Positions 26,022 through 35,100 of a stretch of DNA of 64,000 nucleotides are shown piece by piece. A model generated the notes under the pieces. That model saw only the letters and a list, made by a program, of their open reading frames with translations, ran no database searches and was not told where the DNA came from. A program made the translations under genes and the position numbers. How positions within the stretch are numbered: position 1 is the stretch's first letter; each line of letters starts with the position of its first letter. This DNA is from Lysinibacillus piscis. Lineage in GTDB: Bacteria > Bacillota > Bacilli > Bacillales_A > Planococcaceae. The DNA lies in assembly GCF_026012395.1 (NCBI RefSeq), contig NZ_BRZA01000006.1, positions 42,339 through 106,338 of the forward strand. The letters are read 5' to 3'.

Positions 26022-29000
26022 CTATTTTGCCGCTGCTTGAATATCATCAAATGCCCAATGTGTTGATGTCACATCTTTAAATAACGATGTGTGTTCACTT
26101 GCTTGTACTTTACGCTTAAACAATTGATTCAGCACTTTGACTGCTTGTGCTCTTGTTAATGCGCCTTCTGGGTTGAAAGTTGTTGCACTTGTACCTTTCA
26201 TAATACCGAGTATATTGACTTTAGCAATGGCTTCGGCTGCCCAATGGTTTTTGCTAACATCCTTAAATGCTTTTGCCTGCGAGCTATCTACTTCACCATT
26301 TTCCGCTAACCAACGCGCTACAACCGTCGCCATTTGTGCTCGTGTAATGGAGCCATTTGGATTGAAGGTTGTCGCTGTTGTGCCTTTGAATAATCCTGTT
26401 TCCTTCACAAATTCAATCGCATCTTTGGCATCATGTGTTGCTGTATCTGTAAATGTTGCTGTTGCCTCTGGAATCTCGTTATCTGTTACATAACGCGCCA
26501 TCATGCTCGCCATTTGTGCTCGTGTGACCGATGCTTCTGGGCGGAATGTGCCATCTGCATAACCTTTAATGTATGGCGTAGAGATTGGTTCTGCCACCAA
26601 CACTTCCTCTTTCGGCTGTTCCTTTTTCACTGGTACATACAAAACCGAGAAAGTGGAGAATTTCGTTACTTCAAATTGGATTCCCTTTGTCCCTGCTTTA
26701 AAATCTACGACTTGTCCACGCACAACCTCTTTCGTGCCATCACTATGCTCAATATACGCTGCTAAATTATCTAATTGCTCCTGTGTTACATTTTGTGGTA
26801 ACGGCAAGGTTAGTGTCACACGATGGTTTTGCATATTGGTTTCAATTGTCATCGGATGTCCTAACAAGGTCACTGTCGCACCATTTGCTACTTGTTGCAC
26901 CCGTTGCTCTATCTTGGCTCGCTCCTCTAACCGCTGCTCTTCCTCTGTTTTCACTGGTACTACTCGGAAATATAATTCTTGATTAAAGGCTTGTAACGAG
27001 CTTTGCGGAATCGCTATCTTTGCTCCACCTGCTGCAATCTCTAATTGCACTCGGCTCTCTTTTAACAACATTAAAACGTTTTGTGCCACCACAATATCTG
27101 TTTGTTGTACCCGATTTGCTGTATCTGTTGGCAACACGATACGCATTGTATCTGATTGCTTGTCCTGCAATTTCACCAATGCCTCTGTTGCACTTTGAAC
27201 AGTTAGTGTCACACGATCTTGTACAGTGCCATCTAAATTCGTTGTACGATAAATAATGGTTTTGGACATATCATTGCCGTCCCCTGACTGCACATCCACC
27301 AAGAATTGTTCACTTGTTGAATTATTTGCAGTATTATTGGTGTTTAGGTTCGTATCATCATTATTCGATGCATTATCAGAAGGTGGTGATACAATAGCTG
27401 TCCACTTTGCATACAATGTTATATCTGCTGTAATTAACGTATTACTATTAAATATTTGGGTTAAAGCACTATTTATATACCAGCCGTTAAATATATATCC
27501 CGCTTTTGTTGGCACTGGTATTGGTTCAGCTACCTTATTGCCATGGACTACAGACTGATTTGGCATTGGGCTGCCTCCGTTTACTTCAAAGCTCACTGTA
27601 TTCATAACAGGTGTGTGTAGCCATTTGGCATACAATATTGTATTTTCAATAATCACCGTATTGAAATCGAATGGGATTGTATGTGTATCATCTGTATACC
27701 AACCTTCAAATAGATAGCCTATTTTAGTTGGTACTGGATCTGGCTGTATAGCTCTGTTCCCATGAACTACCGTTTGATTGGAAACAGCGCTTCCTCCATC
27801 TACCTCAAAGCTTACGGTATACTCTACAGGTGTCCACTTTGCGTAGATGGTTGTGTTTCCTGTGATGGTTGTATTGAAGTCAAATGGGATTGCATGTCCA
27901 TTTGTTGTATACCAGCCTCCAAATGTATGGCCTACCTTGGTTGGCGCTGGCGTTGGTTCGGTTGTTTTATTGCCATGCGCTACTGTTTGGCTGGAAACAG
28001 CACTTCCTCCATCTACCTCAAAGCTTACTGTATACTCTACAGGTGTCCACTTTGCGTAGATGGTTGTGTTTCCTGTGATGGTTGTATTGAAGTCAAATGG
28101 GATTGCATGTCCATTTGTTGTATACCAGCCTCCAAATGTATGGCCTGCCTTGGTTGGCGCTGGCGTTGGTTCGGTTGCTTTATTGCCATGCGCTACTGGC
28201 TGGCTGGAAACAGCACTTCCTCCGTCTACCTCAAAGCTTACTGTATACTCTACAGGTGTCCACTTTGCGTAGATGGTTGTGTTTCCTGTGATGGTTGTAT
28301 TGAAGTCAAACGGTGTTATATATCCATTTGTTGTATACCAGCCTCCAAATGTATGGCCTACCTTGGTTGGCGCTGGCGTTGGTTCGGTTGCTTTATTGCC
28401 ATGCGCTATTGGCTGGCTGGAAACAGCACTTCCTCCAGCGACATCAAAACTTACAGTATATACATTAGGTATCATTACATGAATCGTTGTATAGACTGTT
28501 TTATTGCCTGCTCCATCTTTTACAATAACATTAAAATAATAATCAATATTTGGTAACAATCCTGAAATATCGAACGTGGCAATATCCTTTGTATAGTTTC
28601 CTATTACACTACCATTTGCCTCAATATTATTTACTGTATCAATATTATTACTTGCAGACTGATAGACTTGGTACTCTAAATTTTCTGTATCCGTAATATT
28701 ATCCGCTGCTTTGGTCCAATTTAACGTTGCACTACCATTATTTATATTTGTGATATTCATAGATGAGTTTGTTATTGTTGGCGATAATGTATCTTCTAAA
28801 ATAGTCACTGGTGGTCCCACAGCTATATCATAAATTCTGACAAATATATCTGCGACTCCATCTGTTCTGCTAATTCTAAACTCATCAATATTTTGCCATT
28901 CCTCTCCCACTAATGGCATATCTACTTTTACACCTGATGTATATTGATTGATCTGTACTGCTCCAGCGACAAATATATTATTTCGATATCCTTCTATTTT

Positions 29001-29396
29001 TAGTTCCACAGAATTGCCTGGAACGTTTTCTAGTCGCAATGATAGTAGCTTGAAACTTCCCTTAGTAGACTTAATAGAGGCAGTTTTAACAATATCAGGT
29101 GCCCCTGACATACCTAAACCTTTATCATTTTCATAAAAATCATCAATATCATTGTTACTATTATCTGAATCATCCAAAGTGCCATCATCTTTTAATAATG
29201 AAAATATCCAATCTCCTATAATACGTGGATTAGGCCCTATTCCATCACTAGACTCAAAATCTTCACTTGCTGGGAAAGTAGTTGCTGAGGCTGAAGGCAC
29301 CTCTCCAATAACAATCGATGAAAAATTTAAAACTATTAAACAAAAGCTTAATAATCCAATTTTGAACTTCTGAAATCTCTCCATGCTACTTACCAA
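26022..29396 (-). CDS. Surface protein with five InlB-type repeats and three SLH domains
   Basis: 1124 residues. An N-terminal signal sequence (IGLLSFCLIVLNFSSIVIG) precedes a lectin/jelly-roll-like part of about 170 residues and one fibronectin-type III-like module. Five InlB B-repeat modules follow; the first three are nearly identical copies of 71 residues. Then comes the same linker and three SLH domains as in the downstream SLH protein. TTG 29396 is the likely start: AGAGGAGATGA lies at correct spacing and the codon overlaps the stop of the tail-collar gene (translational coupling). ATG 29384 is the alternative. It is last in the run of minus-strand genes that begins with the toxin-like pair. 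Confidence 0.88.
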   Translation of the reverse strand: MVSSMERFQKFKIGLLSFCLIVLNFSSIVIGEVPSASATTFPASEDFESSDGIGPNPRIIGDWIFSLLKDDGTLDDSDNSNNDIDDFYENDKGLGMSGAPDIVKTASIKSTKGSFKLLSLRLENVPGNSVELKIEGYRNNIFVAGAVQINQYTSGVKVDMPLVGEEWQNIDEFRISRTDGVADIFVRIYDIAVGPPVTILEDTLSPTITNSSMNITNINNGSATLNWTKAADNITDTENLEYQVYQSASNNIDTVNNIEANGSVIGNYTKDIATFDISGLLPNIDYYFNVIVKDGAGNKTVYTTIHVMIPNVYTVSFDVAGGSAVSSQPIAHGNKATEPTPAPTKVGHTFGGWYTTNGYITPFDFNTTITGNTTIYAKWTPVEYTVSFEVDGGSAVSSQPVAHGNKATEPTPAPTKAGHTFGGWYTTNGHAIPFDFNTTITGNTTIYAKWTPVEYTVSFEVDGGSAVSSQTVAHGNKTTEPTPAPTKVGHTFGGWYTTNGHAIPFDFNTTITGNTTIYAKWTPVEYTVSFEVDGGSAVSNQTVVHGNRAIQPDPVPTKIGYLFEGWYTDDTHTIPFDFNTVIIENTILYAKWLHTPVMNTVSFEVNGGSPMPNQSVVHGNKVAEPIPVPTKAGYIFNGWYINSALTQIFNSNTLITADITLYAKWTAIVSPPSDNASNNDDTNLNTNNTANNSTSEQFLVDVQSGDGNDMSKTIIYRTTNLDGTVQDRVTLTVQSATEALVKLQDKQSDTMRIVLPTDTANRVQQTDIVVAQNVLMLLKESRVQLEIAAGGAKIAIPQSSLQAFNQELYFRVVPVKTEEEQRLEERAKIEQRVQQVANGATVTLLGHPMTIETNMQNHRVTLTLPLPQNVTQEQLDNLAAYIEHSDGTKEVVRGQVVDFKAGTKGIQFEVTKFSTFSVLYVPVKKEQPKEEVLVAEPISTPYIKGYADGTFRPEASVTRAQMASMMARYVTDNEIPEATATFTDTATHDAKDAIEFVKETGLFKGTTATTFNPNGSITRAQMATVVARWLAENGEVDSSQAKAFKDVSKNHWAAEAIAKVNILGIMKGTSATTFNPEGALTRAQAVKVLNQLFKRKVQASEHTSLFKDVTSTHWAFDDIQAAAK
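27822..28460. repeat. Three tandem 213-bp DNA repeats inside the SLH gene
   Basis: Three adjacent units of exactly 213 bases (71 codons) encode InlB-type modules 1-3 and differ at only a few positions; modules 4 and 5 downstream are diverged. Such near-identical in-frame repeats can expand or contract by recombination. Confidence 0.85.
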
Positions 29397-30034
29397 TCAT
29401 CTCCTCTAGGTGGATATATCCCCTCTACACAAATAATGTAATTTAACGCCAAATATGGTTGACGTTGATCAAAGGGCACACCATTACCAGCTTCTCCTAT
29501 TGTTCCCTCAACTACTACGTCACCAGTTACATGGGCATCAAAAGGTTTTAGCGTTGCGTTTGAATTACTCTTACTATAAATATTAGCATCCCGACTATTT
29601 GAAATACCTCTCCCTAAAATACTAGTATTATCAGGAATATTTGAGACACTATCATTGTTTACAACCGGAATAGATACATGGGCATTAGCATTCTTTAGTG
29701 CACTGCCTTTACTATTGAAAGTATGGTTATGCTTTGGCAAATTACTAATAGTTAAAGCTGTATACTCTGTACCTCCTATACTCCCACTTGGATATGATGA
29801 TATTCCATTATCTTTATTGCCTCCCATATCCGCTCCTATAGGTACCCGACCGTTTAAATTTGGTAGATTAAAGTATGTCTTTCCATCCCCTCCATACCGA
29901 GATCCAATTACTGTAAATAATGTTTGATTTTGCGGAACATTCAGTGGAAGTTGTTGCCCATTACAAAACAACCATCCTCTTGGAGCATACATACCTGCCC
30001 AAAGTATGATTGTGCCAGTATATGCTTCTAACAT
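29390..30034 (-). CDS. Phage-tail-collar-domain protein (microcystin-dependent-protein type)
   Basis: 214 residues from ATG 30034 (AAGGAG nine bases upstream). The N-terminal tail-collar domain is typical: GTIILWAGMYAPRGWLFCNG, then YGGDGKTYFNLPNLNGRVPIG. A middle part is rich in Asn/Ser/Asp, and the end is FDQRQPYLALNYIICVEG. Related stand-alone proteins (MdpB-like) occur in bacteria outside prophages, with unknown function. No other phage gene is near, so this is not prophage debris. It is followed with overlap by the SLH gene, so the two are probably made together. A TATAAT-type -10 lies in the gap upstream (about 30092 on the minus strand). Confidence 0.85.
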   Translation of the reverse strand: MLEAYTGTIILWAGMYAPRGWLFCNGQQLPLNVPQNQTLFTVIGSRYGGDGKTYFNLPNLNGRVPIGADMGGNKDNGISSYPSGSIGGTEYTALTISNLPKHNHTFNSKGSALKNANAHVSIPVVNNDSVSNIPDNTSILGRGISNSRDANIYSKSNSNATLKPFDAHVTGDVVVEGTIGEAGNGVPFDQRQPYLALNYIICVEGIYPPRGDDW

Positions 30035-30175
30035 AAATATCACTCCTTATTTACCATGTACTATTGCATTCTATCTTTTTATGATTTCAAATTATAATAA
30101 GGAAAATCTCTTTTCTTGAATAAAATATTCTATCTATCCATATTTCAGGTGAAAAAGGCATCACTAAATAAATGA

Positions 30176-30571
30176 CTATGAATCTATTTTACTGACAATA
30201 ATAGACCGCACAAAATTATGACCTTTCTCAGGCAAGTCCTCCCAACCATCTACATGCAATTGATGATTTACTAAGCAAGTAGCTCGATTTTTACTTTTTT
30301 GTGGAACATCTAATGACAGTGAAATTGCGCCATAAGACTTTTCCCCAGCTGGAACCTTATCTTTCCATGAGCAAGAGCATTCATAACCATTTGGCCCAGT
30401 TGAGGCTTTAATTCCTAGTGCTTGAATCGTTGTATGAGGTGGAACATTTAGTGGCCCCCTTTCTTCAACATCTTCTGTATTCCAAATACCCCAATCAAGC
30501 TGTGGATGATCGACCACTAATTCACGGTCTGTTGTATTGGTAATCATTAATGAAAAAGTCCAAGTTGCCAT
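30176..30571 (-). CDS. Aegerolysin/Cry34-like small protein
   Basis: 131 residues, no signal peptide, the size of aegerolysins and of the 14-kDa Cry34 component. By eye the start aligns with Cry34: SLMITNTTDRELVVD against an N.T...L pattern, then LDWGIWNTE against LDGGRWRT. Later come GPNGYECSCSWKD and YGAISLSLDVP, in place of Cry34 GTEGTIYYSI and EISLYFDNP. Aegerolysins bind membrane lipids and usually act with a larger pore-forming partner (established). The paralogous domain forms the N-terminus of the 384-residue protein encoded directly upstream (one base between stop and start). The family call is inference from pattern only. Confidence 0.65.
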   Translation of the reverse strand: MATWTFSLMITNTTDRELVVDHPQLDWGIWNTEDVEERGPLNVPPHTTIQALGIKASTGPNGYECSCSWKDKVPAGEKSYGAISLSLDVPQKSKNRATCLVNHQLHVDGWEDLPEKGHNFVRSIIVSKIDS

Positions 30572-30572
30572 A

Positions 30573-31727
30573 TTACTGCTCTCCTCCTGTCGTTACTATT
30601 TGTTTCGCATTACCCATCACATCGTATACATGAGTGCGATTTAAAATAGCATAATCCCATTCAGATGCCCCAATCAAAGTCGTTACATTGTTTTTATCAG
30701 TACGATAAAGAAGAATCATTTTACTAAATATCCAAGGCACGACATCCATATCCTTATCCTCTGGTGCATTGAATTGTCTCGTTGTTGATTTTTTCTCACT
30801 TTGTTGCTGCTCATTTGTTACATTATTTAATATATTAAACTTTGCTTTTAGTTCAATTTGTAATTCTTTCTCTATACCCACAGTTGCTATTTTTGCTTTA
30901 GTCATAGAGGCAGAAGATTTATTTGTAAATTTCAGTGCAGATTCAAACGTGCTAACCTTTTCCTCTACTACCTTACTTGCAGTTGATAAAGCATATTCAT
31001 CAATAACCGTTATTTGCCCACCCTTAGTCACTGTTTCAATTTTGGTAGCATCTGCTCTTAAACAAGTAACCTCAACAGAAAAATAATCTTGCACTTCACG
31101 CTGCTTCAAATAAAGGCTATTAAAATCTAAGTCATTGACACCAGCCCATAGTTTTTTAGAAATTGTAAAAACCGACGTTCGGAATAGCTCCATTTTTTCA
31201 AAGTGAACACCGCTTGGAATATGTTTATTCAAATCAACATTCTTTACATTCTCTAAAGCAGTCAAAGCTTCCACTTGAGACCAATCTGTATATAGGCTAT
31301 TGATATGTTCCTTTTTTCTTAATCTATCCATCTTATTAGAGATGCGAATATTTTGAATGAAATTATGACCATCATGTGTAATGTCATTCCATCCGTCCAC
31401 TTCAAAATATCCATTTGTCTGACAAGTTGCCTCATTTGGATTATTGTATGGAACATTGACATAAAGGCTGACTACTCCATATGGAGCTTGCATAATACCC
31501 TCACTATTCTGGTTATTATCCTTCCATGAACATGAAAATTCATAACCATTTGTACCAAAAGCTGACTTAACACCTACTGCTTGTATGGTCTCTCCTGCTC
31601 TAATAGGTTGAGGGCCTTTATCCTCCTCACCATCCGTATTCCAATATCCCCAATGTAGCTGTGATTCTACTACTTCTAAATCTCGGTCAGTATCATTTGT
31701 AATTCTTAAAGAAAAAGTCCACGCCAT
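30573..31727 (-). CDS. Two-domain toxin-like protein: aegerolysin/Cry34-like N-terminus plus putative beta-pore-forming C-terminus
   Basis: 384 residues, no signal peptide. Residues 1-132 are a paralogue of the next gene's product (shared FSLRITNDTDRDLEV, HWGYWNTDG, GTNGYEFSCSWKDN, VDGWNDI.HDGHNF). Residues 175-350 are Ser/Thr- and Lys/Glu-rich with alternating polarity (for example KSSASMTKAKIATVGIEKEL, IELKAKFNILNNVTNEQQQS) and lead into APEDKDMDVVPW...MILLYRTD. This order recalls the insertion hairpin and following strand of aerolysin/ETX-MTX2 toxins. The size matches the 44-kDa partner in Cry34/Cry35-type binary toxins, but here it carries its own lipid-binding-like domain. AAGGGGGT lies nine bases before the ATG. 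Alternative: a non-toxic lectin-like surface protein. Confidence 0.55.
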   Translation of the reverse strand: MAWTFSLRITNDTDRDLEVVESQLHWGYWNTDGEEDKGPQPIRAGETIQAVGVKSAFGTNGYEFSCSWKDNNQNSEGIMQAPYGVVSLYVNVPYNNPNEATCQTNGYFEVDGWNDITHDGHNFIQNIRISNKMDRLRKKEHINSLYTDWSQVEALTALENVKNVDLNKHIPSGVHFEKMELFRTSVFTISKKLWAGVNDLDFNSLYLKQREVQDYFSVEVTCLRADATKIETVTKGGQITVIDEYALSTASKVVEEKVSTFESALKFTNKSSASMTKAKIATVGIEKELQIELKAKFNILNNVTNEQQQSEKKSTTRQFNAPEDKDMDVVPWIFSKMILLYRTDKNNVTTLIGASEWDYAILNRTHVYDVMGNAKQIVTTGGEQ

Positions 31728-31880
31728 AATTGATATACCCCCTTCATATTTCTGAATATTAAGAAAAAATAAATAGCAGTATATTTTTCTATCCTACATA
31801 AATAATTATATTTTTCGCTATTTATGTATCTAATTATAGTGCTTGTCAACATGTATTTATATAAATATATTCCATTTTTA

Positions 31881-31900
31881 TTGTTATTTTTTCTTAACAT
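31881..31900. promoter_or_regulatory. Inverted-repeat site upstream of the toxin-like genes
   Basis: TTGTTATT-TTTT-CTTAACAT has the same 8-4-8 geometry as the perfect repeat at 25933-25952. The right half differs at one position; the left half is degenerate. It lies about 155-173 bases before the start at 31727. Confidence 0.4.
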
Positions 31901-31989
31901 TACATTTTATACTAATATTATAGTAAAGGAGCTATACCTTCATTATAAAAAGCTGCTAGCATAAACTCTAGAAAAGTATTCCTTTTTTA

Positions 31990-32009
31990 ACGTTAAAATT
32001 TCTTAACAT
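31990..32009. promoter_or_regulatory. Inverted-repeat site upstream of the dual-kinase sensor gene
   Basis: ACGTTAAA-ATTT-CTTAACAT is almost the repeat found at 25933-25952, with the same ATTT spacer. It lies about 105-125 bases before the kinase start and could allow autoregulation. Confidence 0.5.
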
Positions 32010-32114
32010 TCATTACACACGTTACTTATTTCCATCGCCCATGCTGTCTTGTATAATCCAACTCATACAGCTTCTTTATGTAAGGTAAGTCATTAGAGAA
32101 AGGACTTATTATAA

Positions 32115-35100
32115 ATGAAAAAATTATTATTACTGTTCATCATCATTATAAGTACAATCAGTATAGCTGTAGTCGTATTTTTCGTTACTCATCCTACTTC
32201 TGACGGTCCTCAAGCAGTCAAAGGTGTGATGGACCTACGCCACTACACTTTCCATAACAATACATCTGTCAAGTTAGATGGCGAATGGGAGTTTGTGCCG
32301 AATAAATTGGTAAGTAGCTCAGAATTTGATGCATATGATAACTATGTCGTCAAGGTACCTTCCGCATGGACACAATATACGACTGCTGGTGAGAAGATGC
32401 CAGCATTTGCAAGCGGTACTTATCGACTAAAAATTTTAATCAAGGATGTTGGGGAAATTTTAGGGATTAAAACAAATATCATTCGTATGTCAAACGCTCT
32501 CTATATAAATGATGAACTTGTTGGACAAAGTGGACAGCCTGATGAAAATGCTAACTATGTGCCTCACAATACGCCCTATACCACTTATTTTTCTCCTAAA
32601 ACACAGGAGTTAGAGCTAATTGTACATGTAGCCAATTTTGATTACGCACCAGGGGGCGGCATTATTAGCTCACTATTTCTTGGAGATCAGTATAGTATTA
32701 AGAAACTTCGTGAAGGAGCACTTTTTTATGATTTAATCACATTTGCAGCATTTTTAACGATGTTTATCTATTTTTTAGGCTCTTATCTTTATGCGAAGTT
32801 AGATATTGAACAGCTTTACTTTGCTTTCTTTTGTTTGGCTAGTGTGCTTTATACGCTGACCCATGGTGAAAAGCTGTTATTATCCTTTGCCGATATAAGC
32901 TATGCACCATTTCAAAGTATACAAATGGCTTCTAGTGTGTCGGTTGGTTTTACAATATTGCTGTATTTTTACCGCGCTTTGCCAAAATATATGGATCACC
33001 GTGTGGTCAAGATACTATCTACTATCGGTATTATCATGATGCTAACGATGTTACTACCTGCGACCATCAATTCACGCTTGCAAGATATAAACTCTCTTTA
33101 TGTCTTTGCCAATATTGTTTATATTTTTTATGCGCAAATTATAGCCATTTACCAGCGTGCAACGGGTGTTATGTATTTATTATTAAGCTCTTTAGCTGTT
33201 TTTCTTTATTTTATCGTTGCTACATTTAACACACATATCAATTTGGAGTTAAATGCCTTGCCACCATTATTACCATTTGTCTGTTTAACAATGCTATCCT
33301 TATATATTTCTCATCGTTTTGCAGATTCATATTTAGAAAAAGGCAAGTTAACGGAGGCACTTATACGTGTAGATAAATTAAAGGATGATTTTCTTGCTAA
33401 AACATCACATGAATTTAGAACACCCTTGCATGGGATTGTTGCAATTTCTCAATCGATGTTAGATTCAAAGGAGGAGAAGAACCTCACAAAGGAGCAAAAG
33501 GAAAAGGTTTCTTTAATCTTTAGTATTTCAGAACGGTTATCGCATCTTGTCAATGATATTTTAGACTTTTCTAAATTAAAAGAGGGGGAATTAAAATTAC
33601 ATATCACCTCTGTCGACCTATTTTCTGTCACCCATTTGATTGTGGAGATAGTCTCCTATCTTGTGAGCAAAGATGTCGTAATAGATAATCGTATTGAACG
33701 TGGTCAATTTGTATTGGCAGATGAGAATAGACTTCGGCAAATTCTTTATAATTTAATCAATAATGCGGTGAAATATACAAACCATGGGAAAATTGAAATC
33801 TCTTGCTATGAAGAAAATGGTTTTCTAGCTATTGAAGTAAAGGACACGGGTCGTGGTATTGCAATAGAGTATTTAGAAACGATTTTCGAGCCATTTCAGC
33901 AATTAGAAAATGCTACTGATGGAACAGGACTTGGTCTTAGCGTGACAAAGGAACTTGTTCAGCTTCAAGGTGGGGATATCACTGTACAGTCTACTATTGG
34001 ACAAGGTACAACTTTTTGTGTCAAGCTACCATTGGGTTCAAAGCATTATATGGAGCCTGTATACAAAAGAAAGAAAAAAATAGAGAATACGAAGCCATCT
34101 CTTACCTTCCCTCATATTGTAAAAAATAAAGGACAACGAAAAATTATTATTGTAGATGATGACCATATCAATCTACGTGTCTTAATTGATATTCTTGAAA
34201 AAGAAAACTATTATATCATCGCAGTCGATAATGGTGAGCACGTTTTTGAGCAATTAGCGAAACACCATGATGTCGATTTGCTTATTTTAGATATTATGAT
34301 GCCTAACCTTTCTGGCTATGAAGTTTGTCAGCTTGTCCGAAACAATTATTCATCTGCTGAGCTACCAATTTTAATGTTAACAGCCGCTATTCGCCCTGAG
34401 GATATGGTTGCGGCCTTCCAATCTGGGGCAAATGATTTTTTACACAAGCCTTTGGACACAACAGAGTTGAAAACAAGAGTAAGAAATCTTCTTTTATTAA
34501 AAGAATCTACAGAAACCGCTGTAAAAATGGAAACTGCATTTTTACAGGCACAAATTAAACCGCATTTCGTTTACAATGTCTTAAATTCTATTCTATCCCT
34601 AAGTTATTTAGATTTAGAGAAGACGCGCTCCATGATTACCGATTTTGCCACATTCTTACGTAATAGTTTCGCCTTTGAAAATGCCAATAGTCTTGTGCCA
34701 TTGGAGAAGGAACTCAATCTTATTAAAGCATATGTAAATATTCATCGCACAAGATATCCTGAGCAATTAGAATGGGCGATTTGTATGGATGAACCTATTC
34801 AATGCCTTATTCCTCCACTATTGCTTCAGCCATTGGTGGAAAATGCGTTGCTTCATGGATTGAAAACGAAGAATAGCGAGGGCCAATTAAAGTTAGTCAT
34901 CAAAAAAGAACAGCAGATGGTCGTTTTCCAAGTAATAGACAATGGCTCTGGTATACCCCAAGAGCTTTTAAGAAAACTACAAAAAGGGGAAATAACCACT
35001 AGTCAAGGTATTGGTATTCGTAATATTTCTAAGCGATTGAAGAAATTTGAACATGCTACTATATGGATTGAAAGCATTCATAATAAAGGAACAACTGTTG

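Larger units (their letters stand above)
31728..32114. other. Divergent control region between toxin-like genes and sensor kinase
   Basis: 387 bases, very AT-rich, without a convincing gene. It contains two related 8-4-8 inverted repeats (31881-31900 and 31990-32009), a TTGACA element on the minus strand (near 31853) facing the toxin-like genes, and a TATAAT on the plus strand (32052-32057) facing the kinase gene. A 64-residue minus-strand frame here overlaps the toxin-like gene start and looks spurious. Confidence 0.6.

Noticed and set aside
27762..28556. 264-residue plus-strand frame with internal repeats opposite the SLH gene
   Set aside because: It is the antisense of the 213-bp repeats, rich in Cys and without a ribosome-binding site; the minus-strand frame has clear domains.
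29390..30034. Tail-collar gene as sign of a prophage
   Set aside because: No capsid, portal, terminase, integrase or lysis gene is near; stand-alone tail-collar proteins are known in bacteria.
31706..31900. 64-residue minus-strand frame upstream of the toxin-like gene
   Set aside because: It overlaps the real start, is AT-driven and has no ribosome-binding site.
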